A stretch of DNA of 64,000 bases from positions 682,001 to 746,000 of the forward strand of contig NZ_JAIVAL010000001.1 in NCBI RefSeq assembly GCF_020171985.1. The letters are read 5' to 3'. The notes beneath the pieces were generated by a model. The model did no database searches. It was not told the DNA's origin and worked only from the letters and a program-made list of their open reading frames with translations. How positions within the stretch are numbered: position 1 is the stretch's first letter; each line of letters opens with the position of its first letter. The translations under genes were made by a program, and so were the position numbers. This DNA comes from Halobacillus halophilus (lineage in GTDB: Bacteria; Bacillota; Bacilli; Bacillales; Halobacillaceae). Shown here piece by piece: positions 1 to 9,366 of this stretch.

Positions 1-267
1 CTTGATGCCGCCCTATCAGACATTCGAAATGGTAAGAGTGGAGAAGTTCCTGCCCATTTGAAAGACTCTCATTATGAGGGAGCTTCTCAATTAGGCAGAG
101 GACTAGAATATCAGTATCCACACAATTATGAAAACGGCTGGGTGGATCAACAATACTTACCTGACACCATCAAGAACCGCATGTATTACGAGCCAAAAGC
201 TACCGGAAAATTCGAACAAGCTCTTCAGCAGGTATGGACAAAAATTAAAAATCGTAAATCTACTTAA
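1..267 (+). CDS. rarA: Replication-associated recombination protein A (RarA/MgsA), C-terminal fragment
   Basis: The frame is open from the first base of the window, so the gene begins outside it; 88 C-terminal codons and a TAA stop are visible. The protein is an AAA+ ATPase related to clamp loaders that acts at stalled replication forks. The visible part is the family's conserved tail, with features such as SQLGRGLEYQYPHNY and YYEPKATGKFE; the AAA+ core is not in view. Its position beside rsfA and aspS matches the rarA (yrvN)–aspS neighbourhood in Bacillus. The family is clear from the tail alone, but nothing can be said about the upstream part. Confidence 0.9.
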   Translation, partial: LDAALSDIRNGKSGEVPAHLKDSHYEGASQLGRGLEYQYPHNYENGWVDQQYLPDTIKNRMYYEPKATGKFEQALQQVWTKIKNRKST

Positions 268-297
268 GTATATTTCCACTTTCTGTTGGCTAAACTA
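268..297 (+). promoter_or_regulatory. Candidate sigma-F-type promoter for rsfA
   Basis: GTATA (268–272), a 15-nt spacer and GGCTAAACTA (288–297) fit the forespore sigma-F pattern GYWTA / GGnnAnAnTW at every specified position. It begins at the base after the rarA stop codon and lies about 110 nt before the rsfA start. rsfA is known as a sigma-F-regulon modulator in Bacillus subtilis. The assignment rests on motif match and context only. Confidence 0.55.
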
Positions 298-404
298 CAA
301 CTAAATCTGAAAAACTACTTTTCTAGGTGTGGACAAAGCAAAGCATTCCAACTTAAAAAAGAGCTTTATCATACAAACCTGGAAAATATACAGGAGTGGA
401 AAAT

Positions 405-1067
405 ATGCCTAAAGTAAGACAAGATGCATGGTCTCATGAAGATGATTTATTACTAGCAGAAACGGTTCTTCGCCATATTCGTGAGGGGAGCACCCAATTA
501 AAAGCGTTTGATGAAGTAGGAGATGCATTAAACCGTACATCCGCTGCTTGCGGATTCAGGTGGAATGCCGAAGTTCGTCAAAAATATGAGCAGGCTGTAG
601 AACTGGCTAAAAAGCAAAGAAAAGAGAAGAAACGTAACGAAGCTCACCAAAAGCCCGTTTATAAGGAAATACCTGCACGTATGACTTATGAGTCAGAAAC
701 TGCACAAGAACCTGTTATATTTGAAGAAAGTAAGATTGTGAGTGAGCCGCCAGCTATGAACTATCAGCCCGAACCCGAGATTCAGCTCTCACATGTTATT
801 CGATACTTGAAAAACCTTCAAAAAGAAACCTCGAGCAGTGATTCAGCTAAAAAACAACTGTTCGAACTTCAAGAACAGAATAAGCAACTAATGGAACAGA
901 ACCAGCAGTTAAATAGACAATTAGAAACTATGACAGAAGATTATCAGGCATTAATTCAAATTATGGATCGAGCAAGAAAAATGGTGATGTTTGAAGAACA
1001 AGACTATGCCTATAAACCTCAATTCCGTATGGAAAAAAACGGTAACCTGGAAAATGTAGCAAGATAA
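405..1067 (+). CDS. rsfA: RsfA-family prespore-specific transcriptional regulator
   Basis: A 220-residue protein. The N-terminal 60 or so residues form a Myb/SANT-like helix-turn-helix (WSHEDDLLLAETVLRHI, then TSAACGFRWNAEVR), typical of RsfA/YlbO-type regulators that tune sigma-F and sigma-G gene expression in the forespore. A variable linker follows, then a coiled coil at about 140–195 rich in Q, E and L. The start is the ATG at 405, which has AGGAGTG at 392–398 in front of it; an in-frame GTG at 396 lies inside that ribosome site and is rejected. A forespore-type promoter lies upstream and a strong terminator downstream, so this is a monocistronic unit. B. subtilis has paralogues, so the exact orthologue is inferred. 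Confidence 0.85.
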   Translation: MPKVRQDAWSHEDDLLLAETVLRHIREGSTQLKAFDEVGDALNRTSAACGFRWNAEVRQKYEQAVELAKKQRKEKKRNEAHQKPVYKEIPARMTYESETAQEPVIFEESKIVSEPPAMNYQPEPEIQLSHVIRYLKNLQKETSSSDSAKKQLFELQEQNKQLMEQNQQLNRQLETMTEDYQALIQIMDRARKMVMFEEQDYAYKPQFRMEKNGNLENVAR

Positions 1068-1071
1068 AAAA

Positions 1072-1106
1072 AGGAAGCCCTCTCTCTTAGAGGGCTTCCT
1101 TTTTTG
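1072..1106. terminator. Bidirectional intrinsic terminator between rsfA and the 6S RNA gene
   Basis: A perfect 12-bp stem, AGGAAGCCCTCT (1072–1083) with AGAGGGCTTCCT (1089–1100), has a 5-nt loop. A T-run follows on the plus strand and an A-run precedes it, so it can stop both rsfA and the converging 6S RNA transcript. Confidence 0.9.
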
Positions 1107-1134
1107 TTCTTATGTAAGTAAATTAAAAGACCAA

Positions 1135-1336
1135 TCCCAATTGTGCCGTTGTATCATGAGTTTTGAACCCGCTCCAGGCAGGTGGGTGCCCTGTTCCACA
1201 CTTCCTGCGTCCTCCCATCAGTGATGGTTAAGAGGCGTGCATTCCGTATGGAAACACCGGGCTCCCGTTTCAAAAATGTTCGGTCAAAACGTACATTCGA
1301 ACAACGTACACATCAGGATTGATCCGTTTAATTTGT
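1135..1336 (-). ncRNA. ssrS: 6S RNA (6S-1/BsrA type)
   Basis: The minus strand downstream of aspS carries a roughly 200-nt segment with the hallmarks of Gram-positive 6S RNA. It includes AAUCCUGAUGUGUACGUUG near the 5' end, CCAUACGGAAUGCACGCCUCU in the central bulge region and GGGUUCAAAACUCAUGAUAC near the 3' end. 6S RNA folds into a long open-promoter mimic that binds the vegetative RNA polymerase holoenzyme in stationary phase. The location between aspS and the next gene matches bsrA in B. subtilis. The 5' end is estimated from the promoter at 1343–1371; the mature 3' end is approximate. Confidence 0.85.
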
Positions 1337-1342
1337 AAAACA

Positions 1343-1371
1343 ATCATAGCATATATATATAACCTTATCAA
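1343..1371 (-). promoter_or_regulatory. Sigma-A promoter of 6S RNA
   Basis: On the minus strand TTGATA (1366–1371) and TATGAT (1343–1348) are separated by exactly 17 nt. The predicted start near 1336 fits the 5' end of the 6S RNA. The promoter sits after the aspS stop codon at 1406, so 6S RNA can be made independently of hisS-aspS. Confidence 0.75.
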
Positions 1372-1405
1372 CAATAACAAGCTAGATTTAAGACAGTTTT
1401 TCTTT

Positions 1406-3169
1406 TTATTCTTCAGGCTTTAATTGCAGGTGAAGCTCATCTAATTGAGCCTTGCTTACGCTTCCTGGTGCATTGGTCATTGGATCTGTTGCTGAAGCTG
1501 TCTTTGGAAATAAAATGGTGTCACGAAGATTGGTACGACCCGCAAGAAGCATCACAAATCGGTCAAACCCGAGGGCAATACCTCCATGAGGCGGTGCTCC
1601 ATATTCTAAAGCTTCAAGTAAGAAACCGAACTGTTCCTCCGCTTCTTCCTGACTGAATCCAAGAACTTCAAACATTTGATTCTGTACCTCTCTTTGATGA
1701 ATACGCAGAGAACCTCCGCCCAGTTCATAACCATTTAATACAATGTCGTAGGCTTCTGCATGTACACTTTGAGGATTATTATGCAGCTGGTCCATATCCT
1801 CTTCTGCTGGTTTCGTAAATGGATGGTGAGCTGCAAAATATCGTTCTTCTTCTTCATCGTACTCCAGTAGCGGCCAGTCTGTGACCCACAGGAAATTGAA
1901 GCGATCTTCTTCAATTAAATCAAGACGACGGGCTAGCTTTTGTCTAAGCGCCCCTAGACTATCATATACGACTGATGTTTTATCGGCTACAAATAGTAAA
2001 AGATCTCCGTCGGCTGCTCCTGTTTTCTTTTTAATAAGGGATGCTTCTTCTTCTGTAAAGAATTTAGCGATAGGTCCGTTAAATTCCCCATCTTTTACTT
2101 TAAGCCATGCCAGTCCTTTTGCACCGTAGACTTTAACATCTTCCGTCATTTTATCAATATCTTTACGGGAGAAGTCATCAGCTTTACCTTCAACGTTAAT
2201 GGCACTAACCTGCCCCCCTGAAGAAACAGCCCCACTGAATACTTTAAATCCAGAATTCTTAACTTCTTCCGATAAGTTTATAAGTTCTAAACCAAATCGC
2301 GTATCGGGTTTATCTGACCCATAACGATCCATAGCCTCTTCGTAGGACATCCTTGGAAATGGAGTAGAAACCTCGATTCCTTTAACTTCTTTCATTACTT
2401 TCTTCATCATGCGTTCGGTCATATTCATAATTTCATCTTTAGACATGAACGATGTTTCTATATCCACTTGCGTAAACTCAGGCTGTCGGTCCGCGCGTAA
2501 ATCCTCATCTCGGAAACAACGGGCAATCTGATAATACTTTTCGAAACCAGACATCATTAGCATTTGTTTAAATAACTGCGGTGATTGAGGTAATGCGTAA
2601 AACTGTCCTTCATGTACACGGCTTGGAACAAGATAGTCTCTTGCTCCTTCAGGCGTACTCTTTGTAAGCATAGGCGTTTCCATTTCAAGAAATTCTTCTT
2701 CATTTAAAAAATTGCGGATGGATTGGGTGGCTTGATGACGCAGCTGAAAGGTCTCCTGCATTTCCTTTCTTCTAAGATCAAGGTAGCGATATTTCAAGCG
2801 AAGATCCTCAGAAACTTCGGACTGTTCTTCAATCATAAATGGCGGTGTTTTCGCTTTGTTTAGAATCGTAACAGAGTGAGCTACCACCTCGATTTCTCCT
2901 GTGCCGATGCTCGGATTAATCGTCTTTTCATCCCTGGCGACTACTTCTCCCATTATTTCCAGCACATATTCACTGCGAACATTCTCAGCTGTATTTAATG
3001 CTTCCTCAGATGTTTCCGGATTAAATACTACCTGAACAAGTCCTGACCTGTCGCGCAGGTCGATAAAAATCAAACCTCCCAGGTCCCTGCGCTTCTGTAC
3101 CCAGCCTTTTAAAGTTACTTCTTGACCTAAATGGTCTTTACGTAAGGATCCGCTCTGCACACGTTCCAT
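1406..3169 (-). CDS. aspS: Aspartyl-tRNA synthetase
   Basis: A 587-residue class IIb synthetase that charges tRNA-Asp with aspartate in the cytoplasm. An OB-fold anticodon-binding domain fills about residues 1–105. The catalytic core follows, with motif 2 ([16 protein letters not shown], about 217) and motif 3 ([13 protein letters not shown], about 530). The bacterial GAD insertion domain lies between them at about 280–410. The length is normal for the bacterial type. The ATG start has AGGAGG nine nt upstream. Only two nt separate it from the hisS stop, so it is co-transcribed with hisS and shares the T-box upstream of hisS. Confidence 0.97.
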   Translation of the reverse strand: MERVQSGSLRKDHLGQEVTLKGWVQKRRDLGGLIFIDLRDRSGLVQVVFNPETSEEALNTAENVRSEYVLEIMGEVVARDEKTINPSIGTGEIEVVAHSVTILNKAKTPPFMIEEQSEVSEDLRLKYRYLDLRRKEMQETFQLRHQATQSIRNFLNEEEFLEMETPMLTKSTPEGARDYLVPSRVHEGQFYALPQSPQLFKQMLMMSGFEKYYQIARCFRDEDLRADRQPEFTQVDIETSFMSKDEIMNMTERMMKKVMKEVKGIEVSTPFPRMSYEEAMDRYGSDKPDTRFGLELINLSEEVKNSGFKVFSGAVSSGGQVSAINVEGKADDFSRKDIDKMTEDVKVYGAKGLAWLKVKDGEFNGPIAKFFTEEEASLIKKKTGAADGDLLLFVADKTSVVYDSLGALRQKLARRLDLIEEDRFNFLWVTDWPLLEYDEEEERYFAAHHPFTKPAEEDMDQLHNNPQSVHAEAYDIVLNGYELGGGSLRIHQREVQNQMFEVLGFSQEEAEEQFGFLLEALEYGAPPHGGIALGFDRFVMLLAGRTNLRDTILFPKTASATDPMTNAPGSVSKAQLDELHLQLKPEE

Positions 3170-3171
3170 AT

Positions 3172-4452
3172 TTATTCGCCTCCTAACAACTGATTCTTTA
3201 TATGAGTTTCAATATTATCCAGCGGGATTTCTTTTTGCTCTCCACTTACCATATCTTTCACATTTATTATATTTTCTTCAACTTCACGATCTCCCAGAAT
3301 AAGAACAAATTTTGCACCAAGGCGGTCAGCGGTTTTAAACTGGGCTTTCATTTTTTTGCCAAGATAATCTTTATCTACCTGGATACCTGCTTTTCTCAAT
3401 TGATAAGCCACACGCACCGAAACCTTCTCTGCTTCTTCGCCTAAAGCTACCAGATAGCAATCCAGCTCCTCGTCGATCGGAAGCTCAACACCTTCTGCCT
3501 CCAGAGCCATTAATAACCGCTCCAGACTCATGGCAAATCCAATGCCTGAAGTAGCTGGACCTCCAACTTCTTCCACGAGACCGGTGTAGCGTCCGCCACC
3601 GCTAAGAGTGGTAATAGCTCCAAATCCTTCAGCGTCGCTCATAATTTCAAAAGCAGTATGATTGTAATAATCCAGCCCGCGAACCAGGTTAGGATCGATC
3701 TCATATTCAATGCCCATCACATCTAAATATTCTTTAACCTTCTCAAAGTATTCTTTTGAGTAGGTATTTAAATAATCCAGGATAGAAGGAGCCGTTTCCA
3801 TAGCGGGGTGGTCTCTATCCTTCTTGCAGTCTAAAACGCGAAGCGGATTCTGATCGAGACGAACTTGGCAATCTGCACATAATTCTTCCCGGTGCGGATC
3901 AAAGTGACGAATTAGCGCATTTCTGTGAGCTTCTCTACTCTCAAGATCCCCAAGACTATTTAACACAAGTCGTAACGAAGTCAATCCCATCTCCCGATAA
4001 GAATCAAGAGCCAGTGCCAGCACTTCTGCATCTATTGCTGGATCATCACTTCCTAGAGCTTCAATTCCAAATTGGACAAATTGTCTCTGTCTTCCTTGCT
4101 GAGGTCGCTCATATCGAAACATAGGCCCAATATAAAAATATTTAGTCGGCTGATTAGGTGACCCATGCACTTTGTTTTGAACAAAGGATCTCACTACCGA
4201 AGCTGTTCCTTCGGGGCGCAGTGTAATACTTCGCCCACCACGATCCTCAAATGTGTACATTTCTTTCTGGACAATATCTGTACTATCTCCCACTCCGCGT
4301 TGAAATAATTCAGTATGTTCAAAGATAGGAGTGCGAATTTCTTTATAGTTATAGCGGTGACATAAGTCCACCAATTTTTTCTCTACATACTGCCATTTCT
4401 CTGAGGCTCCAGGAAGAATATCCTGTGTACCTCTTGGGGCATTTATACTCAT
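3172..4452 (-). CDS. hisS: Histidyl-tRNA synthetase
   Basis: A 426-residue class IIa enzyme that charges tRNA-His. Visible signatures are the N-terminal [11 protein letters not shown], motif 2 ([13 protein letters not shown], about 112), the histidine-binding [14 protein letters not shown] (about 258), motif 3 ([12 protein letters not shown]) and a C-terminal anticodon-binding domain. The start is the ATG at 4452, preceded by AAAGGAGGAG. The open frame extends 39 codons further, but that stretch is the T-box terminator hairpin and cannot be coding. It is the first gene of hisS-aspS. Confidence 0.97.
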   Translation of the reverse strand: MSINAPRGTQDILPGASEKWQYVEKKLVDLCHRYNYKEIRTPIFEHTELFQRGVGDSTDIVQKEMYTFEDRGGRSITLRPEGTASVVRSFVQNKVHGSPNQPTKYFYIGPMFRYERPQQGRQRQFVQFGIEALGSDDPAIDAEVLALALDSYREMGLTSLRLVLNSLGDLESREAHRNALIRHFDPHREELCADCQVRLDQNPLRVLDCKKDRDHPAMETAPSILDYLNTYSKEYFEKVKEYLDVMGIEYEIDPNLVRGLDYYNHTAFEIMSDAEGFGAITTLSGGGRYTGLVEEVGGPATSGIGFAMSLERLLMALEAEGVELPIDEELDCYLVALGEEAEKVSVRVAYQLRKAGIQVDKDYLGKKMKAQFKTADRLGAKFVLILGDREVEENIINVKDMVSGEQKEIPLDNIETHIKNQLLGGE

Positions 4453-4492
4453 TAATACTCCTCCTTTATACATTCCACCATAAAATACCATA

Positions 4493-4765
4493 AAAAAATC
4501 CCCGTCCCTTTTCCTGCCAATAGGAAAAGGGACGGGAATTTGCCCGCGTTGCCACCCTGATTGAAGCATCAGCTTCCACTCAAAGACAGTTAACGCCTGC
4601 GGTACGTCTACACCTACTTCATTTCGATGCAGAACCTAAGAAATGTCTTTCATCCATCCATCATAAAGGAATGCTTTCAGCCTTCGTGGCATTCCGTCTC
4701 TGGTTATGTGGGAATGGACTACTTTTTCCCTCAATGGTTTTAGTCGTATCATTATAGAATTGATT
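4493..4765 (-). promoter_or_regulatory. T-box leader controlling hisS-aspS
   Basis: The leader carries the canonical T-box sequence AGGGTGGCAACGCG (complement of 4545–4558). A strong terminator follows: a 15-bp stem of 4501–4515 with 4522–4536, then a run of seven T on the minus strand. Stem I can be drawn with an AGUA/GAA specifier loop and a GGAAUGC/GCAUUCC apical helix. In the usual register after GAA plus one nucleotide, the specifier reads GAC (Asp), and the overlapping CAU is a His codon (GACAU = complement of 4643–4647). Uncharged cognate tRNA would favour the antiterminator. Confidence 0.93.
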
Positions 4766-4768
4766 ACT

Positions 4769-4798
4769 ATCATATAGGCTTTTTCCTTAGGATGTCAA
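4769..4798 (-). promoter_or_regulatory. Sigma-A promoter of the hisS T-box leader
   Basis: Minus-strand TTGACA (4793–4798), an 18-nt spacer and TATGAT (4769–4774) lie directly upstream of the T-box stem I. The consensus -35 suggests a strong promoter, as expected for control by attenuation. Confidence 0.75.
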
Positions 4799-4905
4799 GC
4801 CATTCTCTAAAATATTTATTACTATATTTTAATTCCCATAGCAGGTACGTGTATCATGCCTGTCGAATAATACACGTGGCCCAAAATAAGGAGGTGTAAT
4901 TTATC

Positions 4906-5964
4906 TTGAAGAAAACAATTTTTGCGGTACTTATATTTATTCTTGGAATACTTTGTTCAAGCGATCTCAAGGCTTACGCTGACCAGATGGTCGTTAAAGA
5001 AGATGTGGTCAATGTTAGAAGCGGTCCAGGGACCCACCATGAACAGATTACCCAGGTTCATAAAAATGAAGTTTATGAATACATAAGTGAACAAGGACAG
5101 TGGGTTCAAATTCAACTCAGTAATAATCGTCAGGGCTGGGTAGCTGAGTGGCTGGTTCATAAAAATGATAAGACTATGGATAAGAAAAAAAACTCACATT
5201 TATCGTTAAATTACAATGGCACCAATATTAGAAGTGGTCCTTCTACAGAAACCTCTATTGTGGGGCGCGGCCATAAGAACGAGCAATATAAAATCATCGG
5301 AAAAGAAGGTTCCTGGTATGAAATCCGTTATCAGAATCAAAAAGCTTATGTGGCAGATTGGATTGTGAAAACCCAGCAAAAGCAGCCAGTAAATTATGAA
5401 GTGGCTTCCGATTCCCAATCAAATCTGAATGGTAAAACCATCATAATTGATGCCGGCCATGGCGGACGTGACCCGGGTGCCATTGGTTTCACAGGAACTT
5501 TGGAGAAAGACTTAACGTTACAAACCGCAGATGCTTTAAAACAAAAGCTGCAAAGTCTGGGCGCAAATGTTAAATTAACACGACAGAAAGATGAATACCT
5601 GGCGCTTGCAGTCCGCAATTATCATTCTTTACAATCCAAAGCAGATGCTTTTATCAGCCTCCATTTTAATAGTGCCCCTGTAAATATTTCTGCAAATGGG
5701 ATCAGCAGCTACTATTATCACTTTGAAGATCAACACCTCGCGGAATTAATTCAGCAGGAAATGGTCGTTGAGACACGTATGACAGACAGAGGGGTAAGGC
5801 TTGGAAATTTTCATGTGTTGCGTGAAAACAATAAACCCGCTGTACTATTAGAACTTGGCTTCATTTCCAATAAGTCTGAAGAAGGTGTTGTGACCTCGCC
5901 TTCTTATCACACAACCGTCGGGCAAGGAATTACCAAAGGATTAGTTCGGTACTTCGCAGAATAA
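4906..5964 (+). CDS. N-acetylmuramoyl-L-alanine amidase with two SH3b domains (YrvJ-like)
   Basis: A 352-residue secreted cell-wall hydrolase. Residues 1–25 form a Sec signal peptide ending near AYA|DQ. Two bacterial SH3 domains follow at about 28–80 and 97–155, each with the VRSGPGT or IRSGPST motif. An Amidase_3 catalytic domain spans about 177–350. Its zinc ligands are the His of DAGHGG, the Glu of TLEKD and the His of SLHFNS; the catalytic Glu is in ELGFISN. The enzyme cleaves the MurNAc–L-Ala bond. The start is TTG at 4906, supported by AAGGAGGTG at 4888–4896. It is divergent from hisS, as in B. subtilis yrvJ, which has more SH3 copies. Confidence 0.9.
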   Translation: MKKTIFAVLIFILGILCSSDLKAYADQMVVKEDVVNVRSGPGTHHEQITQVHKNEVYEYISEQGQWVQIQLSNNRQGWVAEWLVHKNDKTMDKKKNSHLSLNYNGTNIRSGPSTETSIVGRGHKNEQYKIIGKEGSWYEIRYQNQKAYVADWIVKTQQKQPVNYEVASDSQSNLNGKTIIIDAGHGGRDPGAIGFTGTLEKDLTLQTADALKQKLQSLGANVKLTRQKDEYLALAVRNYHSLQSKADAFISLHFNSAPVNISANGISSYYYHFEDQHLAELIQQEMVVETRMTDRGVRLGNFHVLRENNKPAVLLELGFISNKSEEGVVTSPSYHTTVGQGITKGLVRYFAE

Positions 5965-5989
5965 ATTTTTTATATCCAAAACAAAACAT

Positions 5990-6025
5990 AAAGCCCTGGA
6001 AGTTTACAACAACTTCCAGGGCTTT
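5990..6025. terminator. Bidirectional terminator between the amidase gene and dtd
   Basis: A 15-bp perfect stem (AAAGCCCTGGAAGTT, 5990–6004, with its complement at 6011–6025) has a 6-nt loop and lies between two convergent genes. Confidence 0.9.
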
Positions 6026-6031
6026 ATGTTC

Positions 6032-6478
6032 TTATCTTTCTTTACTGTCCAATATCAATGTAACTGGCCCAGAGTTAGTCAAAGCAACATTCATCATAGA
6101 GCCAAATTCTCCAGTTTCGACTCCAACACCTTCATTTTCAACCATATGATTAAATGTTTCATAGAGGTCTTTAGCTTGATCAGGCTTTGCTGCCTGCATA
6201 AAATTTGGTCGACGGCCTTTACGGCAATCTCCGTACAAAGTGAATTGAGAAATAGACAAAATCTTCCCACCCAAGTCTACAAGTGAATGGTTCATTTTTT
6301 CATCATCATCTTCGAAAATTCTCAGGTAAGGAATTTTTTTAGCTAAATACCTTGCATCTTCTTCCGTATCTTCATGTGTTACTCCAAGAAAAACGACCAG
6401 CCCTTTTTGAATGGAACCAACATCCTCGTTATTGACTTTTACACTCGCTCTTGAAGCACGCTGTACCACTGCTTTCAT
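6032..6478 (-). CDS. dtd: D-aminoacyl-tRNA deacylase
   Basis: A 148-residue DTD enzyme that hydrolyses D-aminoacyl-tRNAs, and Gly mischarged on tRNA-Ala, as a chiral proofreader. Both family motifs are present: [17 protein letters not shown] at about 79–95 and the C-terminal NSGPVT (about 136–141) with the cross-subunit Gly-cis-Pro. The length is normal. It starts 26 nt after the rel stop and is probably co-transcribed with it, the conserved rel-dtd pairing of Firmicutes. Confidence 0.96.
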   Translation of the reverse strand: MKAVVQRASRASVKVNNEDVGSIQKGLVVFLGVTHEDTEEDARYLAKKIPYLRIFEDDDEKMNHSLVDLGGKILSISQFTLYGDCRKGRRPNFMQAAKPDQAKDLYETFNHMVENEGVGVETGEFGSMMNVALTNSGPVTLILDSKER

Positions 6479-6504
6479 TTCATTGCCACCCCTTTTGTAT
6501 CCTA

Positions 6505-8709
6505 TTACTGCATAACCCGTCGGACCGTATAAACCTCTTGAATCTGCTTGATACGCTCCACAATTCTCCGTAGATGACTCGTATTTTGAATTAGAATTGT
6601 AATATGAATGGTGGCCATCTTATTTCTGTCGGATTTACCAGAAACCGCCGTGATATTGGTTTTTGTCTCATTAACTGCCTGGAGTACTTCGTTTAGAAGA
6701 CCTCTGCGGTCATATCCCCAGATTTCAAGATCAACATGGTACTGTTTTGAATCTGTGACAGAAGTTTCCCATTGAACAGGAAGGAGACGGGATTGTGCTT
6801 CCTCCGTTTTCACATTAGGACAATCCGTTCGGTGGACAGAAACACCTCTCCCTTTAGTGATATACCCCACGATATCATCACCAGGTACAGGGTTACAGCA
6901 CTTAGACAACCGAACGAGCAAGTTATCTACTCCCTCGACGCGAACCCCAGAATCTTTCTTACCGCTTTTAGCGGGCGTTTTTATTTCAGTTGTACTTACA
7001 TCCGCCAATGTTTGTTCCAGGTTCTGCTGTTTTTGTTTCTGTTTTCTCCATTTTTCTGTAATCCTTGTTGCGATTTGGGCTGCTGTAATTCCTTGATAAC
7101 CTACAGCAGCAAACATATCATCTTCACTGCTAAAATTGAACTTCTCAGAAACACGAATTAAATTATCAGGAGTAAGTACATCTTTAGGCTGTATCCCGAA
7201 ATTCCGAATTTCTTTCTCTACCAGCTCTTTACCTTTCCCGATATTTTCATCTTTTCTCTGCTTTTTGAAAAACTGCTTAATTTTGTTCTTTGCCTGGGAA
7301 GTTTGTGCTAATTTAATCCAGTCCTTGGAAGGACCATAAGAATGTTTGGAAGTCATGATTTCAAGAATATCTCCGGTATTGAGAACATAATCTAATGGCT
7401 CCATTTTACCATTTACTTTAGCCCCGATCGTTTGATTCCCTACTTCAGTGTGTATCCGATAAGCAAAATCAATAGGGACAGAACCAGAAGGCAGTTCAAT
7501 TACATCCCCTTTTGGAGTGAACACATAGACCATGTCTGAAAATAAATCGACTTTCAAAGATTCCATAAACTCTTCGGCATCATGAGTTTCACTTTGCCAC
7601 TCCAAAATTTCTCTAAACCAGGTCAATTTTTCTTCAAACGATTGTTCCGCCGCACTTTGACGTCCTTCTTTATAAGCCCAATGTGCAGCAATTCCATACT
7701 CCGCTATCTCATGCATATCATGGGTGCGGATCTGAACTTCCAAAGGATCGCCTTTTGGACCAATCACAGTCGTGTGCAGTGATTGGTAAAGGTTAGGTTT
7801 TGGCATAGCAATATAGTCTTTGAAGCGACCAGGCATCGGCTTCCAGCAAGTGTGAATGATCCCGAGAACAGCATAACAGTCCTTAATACTATTTACCGTA
7901 ATCCTAACAGCAAGCAGATCATAAATTTCATTGAATTGTTTATTCTGCAAAACCATTTTTCTATAAATACTGTATAAGTGCTTAGGTCTTCCATTAAGAT
8001 CTGCATCAATATTAACATCCTTCAATTGACTGCGAATCTCATCTATAACTTCTTCAATGTAATGTTCCCGCTCGTTACGCTTTTGTTTCATTAGGTGCAC
8101 AATTCGGTAATATTGCTGTGGATTTAAATAACGCAGCGCTGTATCTTCGAGTTCCCATTTAATTGTAGATATACCAAGACGATGAGCCAAAGGAGCAAAA
8201 ATCTCCAGTGTCTCATTTGATATTCTTCTTTGCTTTTCAGCAGGAAGGTGCTTCAACGTCCTCATATTGTGAAGGCGATCAGCCAGCTTAATAAGAATGA
8301 CACGGATATCTTTGGCCATTGCCACAAACATTTTCCGGTGATTCTCCGCTTGCTGAGCTTCTTTTGATTTATATTTAATTTTTCCTAACTTCGTTACCCC
8401 ATCGACTAGCATGGATACTTCCGTATTGAAGGCTTTCTCTATTTCCTCAATACTTACTTCCGTATCTTCAACTACATCATGAAGAAACCCTCCTGCTATC
8501 GTTTCCGGATCCATTTCCAGGTTCACAAGAATTCCTGCCACCTGAATAGGGTGGATTATATAAGGCTCCCCGGATTTACGGAACTGGTCGCTGTGTGCCT
8601 CTTCAGCAAACTGATAGGCACGGCGAATAAAGGCAAGGTCATCCTCATTCAAGTATGTGCTTGCTTGTTCTATTACTTCTTCAGCTGTTAGAACTGTATC
8701 TTTCGCCAT
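6505..8709 (-). CDS. relA: Bifunctional (p)ppGpp synthetase/hydrolase Rel
   Basis: A 734-residue long RSH protein that makes (p)ppGpp from GTP or GDP plus ATP on stalled ribosomes and also degrades it. The HD hydrolase domain is near residues 45–150 ([12 protein letters not shown] at about 75), so hydrolase activity is retained. The synthetase domain is near 235–345, TGS near 395–455 ([20 protein letters not shown]), a zinc-finger-type segment with [12 protein letters not shown] near 600, and a C-terminal ACT domain near 660–734. The start has AGGGTGA upstream and its own promoter at 8760–8788. Confidence 0.97.
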   Translation of the reverse strand: MAKDTVLTAEEVIEQASTYLNEDDLAFIRRAYQFAEEAHSDQFRKSGEPYIIHPIQVAGILVNLEMDPETIAGGFLHDVVEDTEVSIEEIEKAFNTEVSMLVDGVTKLGKIKYKSKEAQQAENHRKMFVAMAKDIRVILIKLADRLHNMRTLKHLPAEKQRRISNETLEIFAPLAHRLGISTIKWELEDTALRYLNPQQYYRIVHLMKQKRNEREHYIEEVIDEIRSQLKDVNIDADLNGRPKHLYSIYRKMVLQNKQFNEIYDLLAVRITVNSIKDCYAVLGIIHTCWKPMPGRFKDYIAMPKPNLYQSLHTTVIGPKGDPLEVQIRTHDMHEIAEYGIAAHWAYKEGRQSAAEQSFEEKLTWFREILEWQSETHDAEEFMESLKVDLFSDMVYVFTPKGDVIELPSGSVPIDFAYRIHTEVGNQTIGAKVNGKMEPLDYVLNTGDILEIMTSKHSYGPSKDWIKLAQTSQAKNKIKQFFKKQRKDENIGKGKELVEKEIRNFGIQPKDVLTPDNLIRVSEKFNFSSEDDMFAAVGYQGITAAQIATRITEKWRKQKQKQQNLEQTLADVSTTEIKTPAKSGKKDSGVRVEGVDNLLVRLSKCCNPVPGDDIVGYITKGRGVSVHRTDCPNVKTEEAQSRLLPVQWETSVTDSKQYHVDLEIWGYDRRGLLNEVLQAVNETKTNITAVSGKSDRNKMATIHITILIQNTSHLRRIVERIKQIQEVYTVRRVMQ

Positions 8710-8759
8710 TCAATCACCCTGGTTTCTGTAGACTTTCTTTAAAAAGATATTTGATTTAT

Positions 8760-8788
8760 ATTATCAAAAAAAGCAGGTGAAATGTAAA
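8760..8788 (-). promoter_or_regulatory. Candidate sigma-A promoter of rel-dtd
   Basis: Minus-strand TTTACA (8783–8788), a 17-nt spacer and GATAAT (8760–8765) lie about 50 nt before the rel start and after the apt terminator hairpin. This supports separate transcription of rel from apt. Confidence 0.6.
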
Positions 8789-8820
8789 GAGATAGATGCT
8801 GTCCCCTCACCTGTAAAACA

Positions 8821-8848
8821 AAGAGCGCCCTGTTTGAGGGCACTCTTT
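8821..8848 (-). terminator. Intrinsic terminator downstream of apt
   Basis: The arms AAGAG(C)GCCCT and AGGGC(A)CTCTT form a stem with a 5-nt loop immediately after the apt stop. A T-rich stretch follows on the minus strand. Confidence 0.75.
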
Positions 8849-8853
8849 CTAAG

Positions 8854-9366
8854 TTAGTATTGCATTAGTGTTAATACATCGTAACCATCAAGCTTACTGC
8901 GTCCATCTAAATACGTAAGTTCTATCAGGAAAGCGCAGCCGGCAACCACTCCACCCAGCTGTTCTACGAGATTAATCGTCGCTTCTATTGTGCCCCCGGT
9001 GGCGAGGAGGTCATCCACAATCATGACACGCTGGCCGGGTTTAATAGCATCTTTATGAATCGTAAGGATGTCACTGCCATATTCAAGGCCATAATCTACT
9101 TTGATCGTCTCTCTTGGTAGCTTCCCTTCTTTACGAACAGGAGCAAAACCAATTTCTAACGCATAGGAAACTGGGCAGCCGACAATAAAGCCGCGTGCTT
9201 CAGGTCCAACTACGATGTCTATTTCTTTATCTTTTGCATACTCAACGATATCATCAACCGCCGATTTAAATGCTGGACCGTTGTCCATCAAAGGAGTTAT
9301 GTCCTTGAATTGAATGCCTTCTTTAGGCCAGTTTTCTACAATAGCGATATGTTCTTTATAATCCAT
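8854..9366 (-). CDS. apt: Adenine phosphoribosyltransferase
   Basis: A 170-residue type I PRTase that salvages adenine: adenine plus PRPP gives AMP and diphosphate. The PRPP-binding loop is [14 protein letters not shown] (about 118–131), and the APT-specific PEARGF lies near residue 57. The length is normal. An AAGGAGG site precedes the ATG. It overlaps the 3' end of recJ by 11 nt, so recJ-apt are translationally coupled; the recJ–apt–rel order is conserved in Bacillaceae. Confidence 0.97.
   Translation of the reverse strand: MDYKEHIAIVENWPKEGIQFKDITPLMDNGPAFKSAVDDIVEYAKDKEIDIVVGPEARGFIVGCPVSYALEIGFAPVRKEGKLPRETIKVDYGLEYGSDILTIHKDAIKPGQRVMIVDDLLATGGTIEATINLVEQLGGVVAGCAFLIELTYLDGRSKLDGYDVLTLMQY

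Noticed and set aside
1468-2129. Plus-strand ORFs inside aspS
   Set aside because: They are antisense shadows of a well-conserved synthetase gene.
4453-4569. Upstream extension of the hisS frame by 39 codons
   Set aside because: The extension is the T-box terminator hairpin, and the ribosome site points to ATG 4452.
8774-8813. CAGGTGA/TCACCTG inverted repeat between apt and rel
   Set aside because: The arms are 7 nt with a loop of about 26 nt, overlapping the rel promoter spacer; too weak to call an operator or terminator.
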